Program-made: the position numbers and the translations under genes
The notes under the pieces: model-generated
What the model saw: only the letters and a program-made list of their open reading frames with translations
Databases searched by the model: none
Told to the model about the DNA's origin: nothing
From: Elioraea sp.
GTDB lineage: Bacteria > Pseudomonadota > Alphaproteobacteria > Acetobacterales > Acetobacteraceae
Assembly (NCBI RefSeq): GCF_022842375.1
Contig: NZ_JALHPR010000001.1
Span: forward strand, 124,001-188,000
DNA length: 64,000 nt
Direction: 5' to 3'
Part shown: piece by piece, positions 44,585 through 53,028 of the stretch
How the letters are laid out: the number at the start of each line of letters is the position of its first letter
Numbering within the stretch: the stretch's first letter is position 1

Positions 44585-45175
44585 TCACCGCGTCGCGCCC
44601 GGCTTCCACAGCACTTCCGATCCGCCGCGGCCGTTCAGCCAGCGGCCCATCACGAAGAGGTGGTCGGACAGCCGGTTGAGGTAGCGCACCGCGTCGGGGT
44701 TGAGCGTCTCGGCGGCGGCGAGGGAGACGGTCGCGCGTTCGGCTGTGCGCGCGACCGTCCGCGCATGATGCGCCCAGGCCGACGCCGGCGTGCCGCCAGG
44801 CAGCACGAACGAGCGGAGCGGCGGGAGATCGGCATTCATGCGCGCGACCTCCTCCTCGAGTCGCAGCAGCTGTGCGGCAACGATGCGCAGCGCAGCCCCT
44901 TCCGCCTCGTTCTCAGCGACCGGGACGCAGAGATCGGCGCCGAGATCGAACAGGTCGTTCTGGATCGACGCAAGCATCGCATCGGCCGTGGCAAGGTCCG
45001 AGCCTGGGTCGCCGGCGGCGGTGACGAGGCGCATCAGCCCGATCGCGGCATTGGCTTCGTCGACGCGTCCAATCGCCTCGATCCTCAACGTGTCCTTGCT
45101 GACGCGCGTGCCATCGCCGAGCGATGTCTGCCCGGCGTCGCCGCCGCGGGTGGTGATGCGATCGAGCCTGACCAT
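44585..45175 (-). CDS. PduO-type ATP:cob(I)alamin adenosyltransferase
   Basis: A 196-residue enzyme. The ATP site TRGGDAGQTSLGDGTRV near the start, RVDEANAAIG, and RYLNRLSDHLFVMGRWLN near the end are the standard PduO/MMAB motifs. It adds the 5'-deoxyadenosyl group to reduced cobalamin, making coenzyme B12. I chose the ATG at 45175 because the family begins MVRLDRITTRGGD. It follows tonB by 22 bp, so imported corrinoid is adenosylated by the last gene of the uptake operon. Confidence 0.93.
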   Translation of the reverse strand: MVRLDRITTRGGDAGQTSLGDGTRVSKDTLRIEAIGRVDEANAAIGLMRLVTAAGDPGSDLATADAMLASIQNDLFDLGADLCVPVAENEAEGAALRIVAAQLLRLEEEVARMNADLPPLRSFVLPGGTPASAWAHHARTVARTAERATVSLAAAETLNPDAVRYLNRLSDHLFVMGRWLNGRGGSEVLWKPGATR

Positions 45176-45197
45176 GCCTGAAACCCCTGTTGCCGCG

Positions 45198-45956
45198 TCA
45201 GTTGACGATGCGGAAGACGAATGGAACGGCGATCCTGTCCTCGATCGGCACGCCACCGCGCCTCGCCGGATCGAACCGCCATTGCCAGAGCGCTTCCTGT
45301 GCCGCCCTGTCGAGCAGCATGTGGCCACTGGACCGGTAAACGTCCACTGCCATCGGCACGCCTTCGGGGCTGATGGTGACGGTGAGCACCACCGTTCCCT
45401 GCATCCGCGCCTGCCGCGCCTCGACCGGCACGACGGGATCGACGCGGCGGCCGACGGTTGCGTCGCGGGAGCTGAGCAGGAAGGCGGCGGAGCCTTCGCG
45501 CGGCACGGACCCCGCCTCCTCCGCCTCGCTTGCCGCTTCAGCGCGTGCGGCCCCCTGCGCCGATGGCGGCGAAGGCGGTTCGGCCATCTCGCGCGGCTGC
45601 CTCGGCTCCGGAGGCGGTGGCGGCGGCGGGGGCGGAAGCGGCAGGGCGAGGGAAGGCTCCGGCCGCTGTTGCGGGGGCGGTGGGGTCTGGGGCTCCGGTG
45701 GTGGCGCTTCCGCCTCTGCCGCGACGGCTTCCGATGGCTGCTGGCCTGGTGCCTCGGGCTGCGCCGGCTCCGTGCGCGGCGGGGGTTCCGAGGTCTCCTC
45801 GCCGACGCGCTCGCCGCCGCTGCCGGCGGAGAACACGACCGGGATGCCAGGCGGCTCGCTGTCGGCATCGCCGATCGGCCGCGGCGTGCCCCAGAGTGCG
45901 AGCGCGAGCACAGCGAGCGCGTGGATCGTGAGCGAGGCGAGCGCGAAGACCCTCAT
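45198..45956 (-). CDS. tonB: TonB, energy-transducing periplasmic protein
   Basis: A 252-residue TonB. It has one N-terminal membrane segment (ALASLTIHALAVLALALWG), a long proline/glutamate-rich spacer (about 45-150, with a run of ten prolines) and a C-terminal TonB domain (VVLTVTISPEGVPMAVDVYR, ending WQWRFDPARRGG ... FVFRIVN). It passes proton-motive energy to TonB-dependent receptors; here btuB is the obvious partner. No exbB/exbD are present. It overlaps the ATPase stop by 4 bp. Confidence 0.9.
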   Translation of the reverse strand: MRVFALASLTIHALAVLALALWGTPRPIGDADSEPPGIPVVFSAGSGGERVGEETSEPPPRTEPAQPEAPGQQPSEAVAAEAEAPPPEPQTPPPPQQRPEPSLALPLPPPPPPPPPEPRQPREMAEPPSPPSAQGAARAEAASEAEEAGSVPREGSAAFLLSSRDATVGRRVDPVVPVEARQARMQGTVVLTVTISPEGVPMAVDVYRSSGHMLLDRAAQEALWQWRFDPARRGGVPIEDRIAVPFVFRIVN

Positions 45957-46678
45957 GGCAGCACGCGAGGCAGGTCATCGCTGCCGATGCGCACCCCGAA
46001 GACGCGGCCCGCTGCCTCCGGCGTCATCACCGCGCCGGGCAGCCCATCGGCCGCGATCCTGCCATCGGCGAGCAGCACGATGCGGTCGGCGAAGCGCGAA
46101 GCAAGATCGAGGTCGTGCAGCACGACGAGCACCGTACGCCCCTTCGCGGCCTCGGCGCGCAGCACGCGCATCAGCGCGAAGCCCTGGGCGGGGTCGAGAT
46201 CGGCCGTGGGCTCGTCGAGCAGCAGCACCTCGGCTTCGGTCGCCAGCACGCGGGCGAGCATCGCCCGCCGCGCCTCGCCGCCCGACAGCGTGTCGATCCG
46301 GCGCGCGGCGAAATCCTCGAGCCCGCAGGCGGCAAGTGCCGCGGAAATCGCACCAGCACCCGCGTCGCCATGGGGCAGGCGACCGAGGGCGGCGATCTCG
46401 CGCACCGAGAGGCCCCAGGCCGCGCGCGCGCCCTGTTCGAGCCAGGCGATGCGTCGCGCGCGCTCGGCCCGCGCCATCGCCACGATCGCCGCACCGTCGA
46501 GCGTCACGCTGCCGCCATCCGGCGTCGTGAGGCCAGCGAGAACGCCAAGCAGCGTCGACTTGCCCGCACCATTCGGGCCCGCCAGTGCCGTGAGGGTTCC
46601 TGGTGAGACTGTGAGGTCGATGCCATCGAGAACGCGCTGCCCACCACGCGTGACGGCGATGGCGTGCGCCGCGATCAC
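45953..46678 (-). CDS. btuD: BtuD-like ABC transporter ATPase (corrinoid/siderophore type)
   Basis: A 241-residue ATPase from GTG 46678, which overlaps the permease stop (GTGA). Walker A GPNGAGKS, Q-loop (AWLEQGARAAW), signature LSGGEARRAM, Walker B VLLLDEPTADLD and H-loop VVLHDLD are present. It belongs to the FecE/FepC/BtuD group. The B12 setting (btuB riboswitch, adenosyltransferase) supports corrinoid uptake; a ferric-chelate or heme role cannot be ruled out from sequence. Confidence 0.85.
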   Translation of the reverse strand: MIAAHAIAVTRGGQRVLDGIDLTVSPGTLTALAGPNGAGKSTLLGVLAGLTTPDGGSVTLDGAAIVAMARAERARRIAWLEQGARAAWGLSVREIAALGRLPHGDAGAGAISAALAACGLEDFAARRIDTLSGGEARRAMLARVLATEAEVLLLDEPTADLDPAQGFALMRVLRAEAAKGRTVLVVLHDLDLASRFADRIVLLADGRIAADGLPGAVMTPEAAGRVFGVRIGSDDLPRVLP

Positions 46679-47601
46679 GCCTGGCCCCGATGCGCGATGG
46701 CCAGCCGAAGCAGCAGCGGCGCGCCGATCAGCGCTGTCAGGACGCCAAGGCGCATCTCCTGCTGCAAGGGGATCAGCCGCACGGCGATGTCGGCGGCAAG
46801 CACGAGTGCCGCACCGCCGACCAGCGAGGGCAGCAGCAGTGCGCCCGGCCGTTCGCCGACTTGGGCACGCAGCAGGTTCGGCACGATCAGCCCGACGAAG
46901 CCGACGCCGCCGGCAATTGCCGCCGCGGCACCGACGGCAAGTGCCGCCCCCGCTGCCGCACGGCGCACCGTTCCCGCGACGTCGATGCCAAGGCTGGCCG
47001 CCGCCTGCTCGCCGAGCGTCAATGCGTCGAGCCGCGTTCCGAGGCCGAGCAGCAGTGCCGAACCCGCCGCGATGCAGGGCAGCGCGAGCACGACTTCGTT
47101 CCAGCCCCGATCCTCGAGGCTGCCGAGGAGCCAGATCGTGATCTCGGCGAGCGCGAAGGGGTTCGGTGCGAAGGAGAGAGCGACCGCGACGGCCGCGCCC
47201 GTGAGCGAGGCGACCGCAATGCCGGCGAGCACCAGCGAGGCGCCCGTGCCCGTGCGTGCCGCCATCGCGAGGATCAGCGCCGCGGCGCATGCAGCCCCCG
47301 CGAGCCCGCCGAGTGGAAGTGCGAGCGGCAGGATCGCTGCGAGCCCGTAATAGTAGACCAGCACAGCGCCGAGCGATGCCCCGCCGGTGACGCCGAGCAG
47401 GCCGGGATCGGCGAGGCGATTGCGCAGCAGTCCCTGCAGCACCGCGCCCGAGAGGCCAAGCCCGCCGCCGACGAGAATGGCCAGCAGCGTGCGCGGGGCA
47501 CGCAACTCCCACAGGATGGCAGGGTCGGTGATGCCGAAGCCTGCCTGGCCTATCGCGAGCGACAGCGCAGCAAGAAGCGCCGTCAGGATGGAGAGCGCCA
47601 T
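46675..47601 (-). CDS. btuC: BtuC-like FecCD-family permease
   Basis: A 308-residue permease with about nine or ten hydrophobic helices. Family motifs are ELRAPRTLLAILVGGGLGLS, GAVLQGLLRNRLADPGLLGV and, near the C-terminus, FVGLIVPNLLR. The last is the coupling-loop region, where GLIVPH is usual. The ATG at 47601 is 2 bp from the binding-protein stop; a longer frame overlaps that gene heavily and is arginine/cysteine-rich. Confidence 0.88.
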   Translation of the reverse strand: MALSILTALLAALSLAIGQAGFGITDPAILWELRAPRTLLAILVGGGLGLSGAVLQGLLRNRLADPGLLGVTGGASLGAVLVYYYGLAAILPLALPLGGLAGAACAAALILAMAARTGTGASLVLAGIAVASLTGAAVAVALSFAPNPFALAEITIWLLGSLEDRGWNEVVLALPCIAAGSALLLGLGTRLDALTLGEQAAASLGIDVAGTVRRAAAGAALAVGAAAAIAGGVGFVGLIVPNLLRAQVGERPGALLLPSLVGGAALVLAADIAVRLIPLQQEMRLGVLTALIGAPLLLRLAIAHRGQA

Positions 47602-47603
47602 CG

Positions 47604-48419
47604 TCACCGGTGCATCGCCAGGATGCTCGCCGCTCGCACGGTGTAGGGGCTGCCGCAGGCAAGCCACGCCGGCTCGACCTCGGCGCGCGCAATGCCGCTT
47701 TTCGCGATCGCCGGGTGATGCGTCAACGTCGTCGCAAGCGAGGGCGGGCCGCCGCGTGGCGAGGTGACGAGCAGCGCGGGCGGGTCGGCCAGCAGGCGTT
47801 CGAGCGGCACGAAGCCATAGCCCGAGAACGGTGCTGCATTGGCATATCCCGCCGCGCGCAGGACCGCATCGGCCAGCGTTCCAGTTCCCGGCGCAAAGCC
47901 GCGCGCCTGCCACACGAGTGCCGTCGGCGGCGATGGCGCGCGTGCCGGGAGGATGGCAAGTGCATGGTCCATCTCCGCCACGATCGCCTCGGCGCGCGCG
48001 CTTTCGCCAACGGCCTCGCCGACGCGGCGAAGCTGCCCGGCGATCGCCGCGAAATCCTCCGCCAGCTCCAGCCGCAGCACAGGCACGCCGCGCCGCGCCA
48101 GTGCCGCCGCAGCGCCCGCCCCGCCCCAGGGGCCGGCGATGGCGAGGTCGGGCGCGAGCGGCAGAACGGCTTCCGCCGAGGGGCGCACCTGGGGGATGTC
48201 GCGCGCGCGATCGGCGACGGCAGACAACGTGCGGTCGGTCGCCAGCGGTGACAGCGCGGCGATGCGCGCGGGCGGCAGGAGCAGCACCAGGAACTGGTCA
48301 GCGCAGAGGTTCAGCGACACCACGCGCCCGGGTGGTTCCTTGGCGGGCGCAGCCGTGGCAAGCGCGGCCGAGAGCAGGAGTGCCGCGCACGCCGCGCGGA
48401 GCCTACAGGACCACGACAC
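47604..48419 (-). CDS. btuF: BtuF-like periplasmic corrinoid-binding protein
   Basis: A 271-residue type III substrate-binding protein. From GTG 48419 there is a signal peptide (LRAACAALLLSAALATAAPA). The motif RVVSLNLCADQFLVLLLPPA, followed by RIAALSPLATD, is typical of BtuF-like proteins in B12 uptake operons. The gene overlaps the end of the CDF gene by 17 bp; an ATG at 48452 is possible but spoils the signal peptide. It feeds the permease and ATPase downstream. Confidence 0.82.
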   Translation of the reverse strand: MSWSCRLRAACAALLLSAALATAAPAKEPPGRVVSLNLCADQFLVLLLPPARIAALSPLATDRTLSAVADRARDIPQVRPSAEAVLPLAPDLAIAGPWGGAGAAAALARRGVPVLRLELAEDFAAIAGQLRRVGEAVGESARAEAIVAEMDHALAILPARAPSPPTALVWQARGFAPGTGTLADAVLRAAGYANAAPFSGYGFVPLERLLADPPALLVTSPRGGPPSLATTLTHHPAIAKSGIARAEVEPAWLACGSPYTVRAASILAMHR

Positions 48420-49290
48420 CCTGGTGCTTCGCCTTGTGCGGCGGCTCCACATGGATGGTGACGATACTGCCGGCGATCTCCGCCTTCAGCGCTTCCTCGA
48501 CACGATCGCAGATCTCATGCGCGGTGCCGACGCGCATCTCCTCCGGAACCACGAGATGGAACTCGATGAAGGTGAAGCGGCCGGCATGGCGCGTGCGGAT
48601 GTCATGCGCCTCGAGCGCTCCCTCGGCATGGCTCGCGACCAGGCGCCTGATCCGCGCGAGAAGCTCAGGCCCCACGGCCTCGTCCATCAGCCCGCCCACA
48701 CTCTCGCGCATCAGCCGCCAGCCCGACCAGAGGATGTTGAAGGCCGTGAAGGCCGCGAGCGCCGGGTCGAGCCAGAGCTGGCCGGTCAGCACGACGAGGC
48801 CGACACCGATGAGAACGCCGATCGAGGTGACGACATCGGCGAAGAGATGCCGCGCATCGGCCATGAGGGCGGGCGAGCGAAGCTGCCGCCCGCGGCGGAT
48901 CAGGACCGTTGCCCAGCCGGCGTTGATGGCGGTGGCGAACGCGTTCACCGCAAGGCCCAGGCCGGGCTGTTCGGGTACGCGGAGGTCGAACAGGGCGAGC
49001 CAGGATTCGCGGAGGATGACGAGTGCGGCCACGACGATGAGCGCGCCTTCGAGAACGGCCGAGAAGTATTCCGCCTTGGCGTGGCCGTAGGGATGGTTCG
49101 CATCCGCCGGGCGCTGCGCGTAGACGACGGCGCCGAGGGCCGCGAGCGCGGCGACGACGTTGACGATGCTCTCCACCGCATCGGCGAGCAGCGCCACGCT
49201 GCCGGTGATCCACCAGGCAGTGCCCTTCAGGCCCAGCACGATCAGGGCCACCACCAGACTCGTGGCGGCAAGGACGGTCGCACGCGTCAT
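48403..49290 (-). CDS. Cation diffusion facilitator (CDF) efflux protein
   Basis: A 295-residue CDF protein with six predicted membrane segments and a C-terminal cytoplasmic domain (RIRRLVASHAEGALEAHDIR ... FHLVVPEEMRVG). The metal sites are LLADAVESIVN in helix 2 and HLFADVVTSIG in helix 5 (His-x3-Asp). Likely substrates are Zn2+, Co2+, Cd2+ or Fe2+; sequence does not decide. It is the first gene of the corrinoid uptake operon, overlapping btuF, and is preceded by an ArsR/SmtB-like palindrome. The ATG at 49290 begins the conserved part. Confidence 0.88.
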   Translation of the reverse strand: MTRATVLAATSLVVALIVLGLKGTAWWITGSVALLADAVESIVNVVAALAALGAVVYAQRPADANHPYGHAKAEYFSAVLEGALIVVAALVILRESWLALFDLRVPEQPGLGLAVNAFATAINAGWATVLIRRGRQLRSPALMADARHLFADVVTSIGVLIGVGLVVLTGQLWLDPALAAFTAFNILWSGWRLMRESVGGLMDEAVGPELLARIRRLVASHAEGALEAHDIRTRHAGRFTFIEFHLVVPEEMRVGTAHEICDRVEEALKAEIAGSIVTIHVEPPHKAKHQGVVVL

Positions 49291-49329
49291 CCGCGGCCCC
49301 TTAGCACGCTGGGCCGGCCAGCGCGAAGC

Positions 49330-49351
49330 CACTTGAATACCTGTTCAAGTG
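49330..49351. promoter_or_regulatory. ArsR/SmtB-like operator upstream of the CDF-btu operon
   Basis: CACTTGAA-TACCTG-TTCAAGTG has perfect 8-bp arms, and the inner bases nearly complete the TGAAyA-N2-TGTTCA pattern bound by SmtB/ArsR metal sensors. It lies 40 bp upstream of the CDF start, where such an operator would block transcription. Assignment to this regulator family is inference. Confidence 0.55.
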
Positions 49352-49407
49352 TTTGACTGTCATGAGCGCATTGCGTGGCGGCGGGCCCCCCCATACCGGC
49401 ACTGCGA

Positions 49408-49508
49408 TTACCCTGACCCTCTCCTCCCGAGGGGGAGAGGGAACCCCGGGGCGAGATGTCGCAGCGCGTTCCCTCTCCCGCGTGCGGGAGAGGGACAGGG
49501 TGAGGGTG
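49408..49508. repeat. Pair of inverted REP-like hairpins between the CDF and metH genes
   Basis: Two GC-rich elements of the common proteobacterial CCCTCTCC...GGAGAGGG type face each other (about 49409-49441 and 49471-49508), including outer ACCCTGACCCT / AGGGTGAGGGT arms. They fill most of the 225-bp space, which contains no gene. Confidence 0.6.
49471..49494 (-). terminator. Hairpin after metH
   Basis: CCCTCTCCCGC-GT-GCGGGAGAGGG is a perfect 11-bp stem, 21 bp past the metH stop on the minus strand. No T-run. Confidence 0.5.
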
Positions 49509-49515
49509 CTGCCCC

Positions 49516-52500
49516 TCAGACGGAGAAGTACTTCGCCCGCGGGTGATGCACCACGATCGCCGAGGTGGACTGCTCGGGGTGCAGCTGCCACTCGTCGGAG
49601 AGGCTCACGCCGATCCGCTCGCCACCCAACAGGCGCAGCAGTGCCTCCTGGTCCTCGAGGTTCGGGCAGGCGGGGTAGCCGAAGGAATACCGGCTCCCGC
49701 GATAGCCCTGTTGCAGCATTTTCTCGAGGTCGCGGTCATCATCGGCAGCGAACCCGAGCTCGGCGCGGATGCGCTTGTGCACGTACTCCGCCATCGCCTC
49801 GGCGACCTCGACCGAGAGGCCGTGCAGGTAGAGATAGTCCTGGTAGCGGTTGGCCTCGAACCAGTCGCGCGCCATGTCGGACGCCTTCTGCCCGACGGTG
49901 ACGACCTGAAGCCCGATCACGTCGCGCCGCTCCGGCCCGTCGTCGATGTCGCGGAAGAAATCGGCGATGCACTCGCCATCCTCCTTCGCCTGGCGGGGCA
50001 GGGTGAAGCGGGTGAGCTCGGTCGTGCCGTCGTGGTCGAAGATCACCACGTCGTTGCCCTCGCCGGCCGCCTTCCAGTAGCCGTAGAGCGCCTGCGGGCG
50101 AAGGATGGCCTCGTCCTCGGCGAGCTTCAGCATGCGCTTGAGGATGGGGCGGAGTTCCTGCTTCGCCCAGCCGAGGAAATCCTCGAGCCGGCGGCCCTGT
50201 TTCCGGAAGCCCCACTGGAACTGGTAGAGCGAGCGCTCGTTGATGAAGGGCACCACGGCCTTGGTCGGCGCCTCGAGCAGCCGCGGGCCCCAGAAGGGCG
50301 GTGGCGGCACGGGCTCATCGCCGAGGATGCGGCGGCGGCGTGCGGCCGCGTAGCCGCGATCGACCGGTGCGGTCGCTGCCTCCGTCGCCTTGCCCAGGGT
50401 GCGGCGCGTGTTCGACGGCTTGCCCTTCCGCTTGGCCTGCACGGCCGCGAGATAGTCGTCGAACTGCCCCGTCGCCACCTTGTCCATCAGGTGGAGCCCG
50501 TCGAACGCATCGCGGGCATAGGCCACGCGCCCCGCGCCGTAGGCGTTGACGCAATCCTGCTCGACATAGTTCCGCGTCAGCGCGGCACCGCCGAGCATGA
50601 CGGGAATGTCGAGGCCCTGGCGCGTCATCTCCTCGAGATTCTCGCGCATCACCACGGTGGACTTCACGAGAAGCCCCGACATGCCGATGGCATCCGCCCG
50701 GTTCTCGTTCGCCGCCTTCACCATGTCGGCGAGCGTGACCTTGATGCCGAGGTTGACCACCCGGTAGCCGTTGTTGGTCAGGATGATGTCGACGAGGTTC
50801 TTGCCGATGTCGTGCACGTCGCCCTTCACGGTGGCGAGCACGATGGTGCCTTTCTGCTGCCCCTCGACACGCTCCATCATCGGTTCCAGGTACGCAACGG
50901 CCGCCTTCATCGTCTCGGCACTCTGCAGCACGAACGGCAGCTGCATTTTCCCTGCGCCGAACAGCTCGCCCACCACCTTCATCCCGTCGAGCAGGATGTC
51001 GTTGATGATCGACAGCGGCGCGTGGCCGGCAGAGATCGCGTCCGCCAGCTCGTCATCGAGGCCCTTGCGGTCACCGTCGACGATGCGGTCCTTGAGGCGG
51101 CCTTCCACCGTCTCGGCGCGCTTCTTCTTGCCGGTATCCGCAGCCTTGCGCTCGGCGAACATCGCCAGCAGCGCCTGCAGCGGGTCGTAGCCCTCGGTGC
51201 GGCGATCGAAGATCAGGTCCTCGGCCACCTTCACCTCCTCGGGCGGGATCTGGTGCAGCGGCTTGATCTTCGAGACATGCACGATCGCACCCGTCATGCC
51301 CGCCTTCACGGCATGGTCGAGGAACACCGAGTTCAGCACGTGGCGCGCGGCGGGGTTCAGCCCGAAGCTGATGTTGGAGAGGCCGAGGATGATCTGGATG
51401 TCGGGAAACTCCTCGCGGATCATCCTGATGCCATCGAGCGTCCAGGCACCGAGCTTGCGGTCATCCTCGTTGCCGGTGGCGACCGTGAAGGTCAGCGGGT
51501 CGATCATCAGGTCCGATTGCGGCAGGCCGTAGCGGTCGCAGGCGAATTCGACGAGACGGCGGGCGATGCGGAGCTTGTCCTCGGCGGTCTTGGCCATGCC
51601 CACCTCGTCGATGGTGAGCGCGATGACGGCCGCGCCGAACTTCTTGGCCAGCGTCAGGCGGTCAGCCGCCGCACGCTCGCCCTCCTCGAAGTTGATCGAG
51701 TTGATGATCGGCTTGCCACCATGCAGTTTCAGCGCTGCCTCGATCACCGGCGTCTCGGTGCTGTCGATCACGAGCGGCGAGTTCACCGAGGAGGTGAAGC
51801 GCTTGATCACCTCCGTCATCTCGAACATCTCGTCGCGGCCGACGAAGGCGGTGCAGATGTCGAGGCTGTTGGAGCCTTCGCCGATCTGCTCGCGGCCCAT
51901 CGCCACGCACCCGTCCCAGTCATTCACGGCCTGGAGCTCGCGCCACTTCTTCGAGCCGTTGGCGTTGCAGCGCTCGCCGATCGAGAAGTAGCTGTTCTCC
52001 TGGCGCAACGGAACCGCACCGTAGAGGCTGGCGACCGAAGGGATCCAGAAGCTCTTCCGCGCGACCGGGGCGGGGCGCAGCCGCGCACCGGCGCGGCGGC
52101 GGAGCATGGCGTCGAGCGCGGTGATGTGGGTGTTGTGCGTGCCGCAGCAGCCGCCGACGAGGTTGAGCCCGTCCTCGGCGACGAAACGCTCGATCCACGT
52201 CGCGAGATCGTCGGGCGAGAGCGGGTAGTGCGTGCGGCCATCGACGAGCTCGGGAAGGCCGGCATTGGGCTGCACCGAGATGAAGCCCGGCCAGTTCTGC
52301 GCGAGCCAGCGCACATGTTCGGCCATCTCCTGCGGCCCGGTGGCGCAGTTGAGGCCGAGCAGGGGAACGTCGAGCGCGTGCACGACGGCAGCGGCGGCGG
52401 CGATGTCGGGGCCGACCAGCAGCGTGCCGGTGGTCTCGACCGTCACCTGCACGAAGATCGGCGTATCGGTGCGGGCCTTGGCACGGGCGGCCTTGGCGCC

Positions 52501-53016
52501 GTTCACCGCTGCCTTGATCTGCAGCGTGTCCTGGCATGTCTCGATCAGGATCGCGTCGGCCCCGCCGGCGATCAGCCCGTCGGCCTGGAGCGTGAGCGCG
52601 GCTTCGAGCGTGTCATAGTCGATGTTGCCGAGGGAGGGCAGCTTCGTTCCGGGGCCGACGCTGCCGATCACCCAGCGGGGGCGGTCATCGGCGAACATCG
52701 CGGCTGCCTCGTGCGCAAGCTCGGCGGCGCGCTTGTTCAGCGCGAAGGCCTCGCTCTCCAGCCCGAACTCGGCGAGCGTGATCGGGCTCGCGCCGAAGGT
52801 GTTCGTCTCCACCATGTCGGCGCCGGCGGCGAAGTAGCCGTGGTGGATCTCGCGCACGATGTCGGGCCGCGAGATCAGCAGCACCTCGGTGCAGTTCTCC
52901 TTCCCCATGTAGTCGCGCTCGATGTCGAGGGTCATCGCCTGGATGCGCGCGCCGAACCCGCCGTCGCAGAGCAGCACCTGGTCCTTGAGCGCGTCGAGCA
53001 GATGGGGGCGTGACAT
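49516..53016 (-). CDS. metH: MetH, cobalamin-dependent methionine synthase
   Basis: A full-length four-module enzyme of 1166 residues. The homocysteine domain (1-310) has Zn ligands Cys224, Cys290 and Cys291. The pterin-binding domain (about 340-610) has FSIGERCNANGSKKW. The cobalamin cap and Rossmann domain (about 640-880) hold DVHDIGK at 733-739 with His735 as lower cobalt ligand. The AdoMet-dependent reactivation domain (about 900-1166) includes FGYPACPNLEDQ. It methylates homocysteine using methyl-THF and B12. It is 12 bp downstream of the ArsR-methyltransferase gene and close to the corrinoid uptake operon on the same strand. Confidence 0.97.
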   Translation of the reverse strand: MSRPHLLDALKDQVLLCDGGFGARIQAMTLDIERDYMGKENCTEVLLISRPDIVREIHHGYFAAGADMVETNTFGASPITLAEFGLESEAFALNKRAAELAHEAAAMFADDRPRWVIGSVGPGTKLPSLGNIDYDTLEAALTLQADGLIAGGADAILIETCQDTLQIKAAVNGAKAARAKARTDTPIFVQVTVETTGTLLVGPDIAAAAAVVHALDVPLLGLNCATGPQEMAEHVRWLAQNWPGFISVQPNAGLPELVDGRTHYPLSPDDLATWIERFVAEDGLNLVGGCCGTHNTHITALDAMLRRRAGARLRPAPVARKSFWIPSVASLYGAVPLRQENSYFSIGERCNANGSKKWRELQAVNDWDGCVAMGREQIGEGSNSLDICTAFVGRDEMFEMTEVIKRFTSSVNSPLVIDSTETPVIEAALKLHGGKPIINSINFEEGERAAADRLTLAKKFGAAVIALTIDEVGMAKTAEDKLRIARRLVEFACDRYGLPQSDLMIDPLTFTVATGNEDDRKLGAWTLDGIRMIREEFPDIQIILGLSNISFGLNPAARHVLNSVFLDHAVKAGMTGAIVHVSKIKPLHQIPPEEVKVAEDLIFDRRTEGYDPLQALLAMFAERKAADTGKKKRAETVEGRLKDRIVDGDRKGLDDELADAISAGHAPLSIINDILLDGMKVVGELFGAGKMQLPFVLQSAETMKAAVAYLEPMMERVEGQQKGTIVLATVKGDVHDIGKNLVDIILTNNGYRVVNLGIKVTLADMVKAANENRADAIGMSGLLVKSTVVMRENLEEMTRQGLDIPVMLGGAALTRNYVEQDCVNAYGAGRVAYARDAFDGLHLMDKVATGQFDDYLAAVQAKRKGKPSNTRRTLGKATEAATAPVDRGYAAARRRRILGDEPVPPPPFWGPRLLEAPTKAVVPFINERSLYQFQWGFRKQGRRLEDFLGWAKQELRPILKRMLKLAEDEAILRPQALYGYWKAAGEGNDVVIFDHDGTTELTRFTLPRQAKEDGECIADFFRDIDDGPERRDVIGLQVVTVGQKASDMARDWFEANRYQDYLYLHGLSVEVAEAMAEYVHKRIRAELGFAADDDRDLEKMLQQGYRGSRYSFGYPACPNLEDQEALLRLLGGERIGVSLSDEWQLHPEQSTSAIVVHHPRAKYFSV

Positions 53017-53028
53017 GGTGATGTGTTC

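Noticed and set aside
45198-45868. Extension of the adenosyltransferase frame upstream to 45868
   Set aside because: The added 231 residues are a proline/arginine-rich shadow of tonB; PduO homology begins at MVRLDRI (45175).
46679-47692. Extension of the BtuD frame upstream to 47692
   Set aside because: It overlaps the whole permease gene and is alanine/arginine-rich; the GTG at 46678 is coupled to the permease stop.
49543-53013. 1156-codon open frame on the plus strand
   Set aside because: It is the exact antisense of metH, rich in His, Arg and Asp, and has no family motifs. GC-rich codon use creates it.
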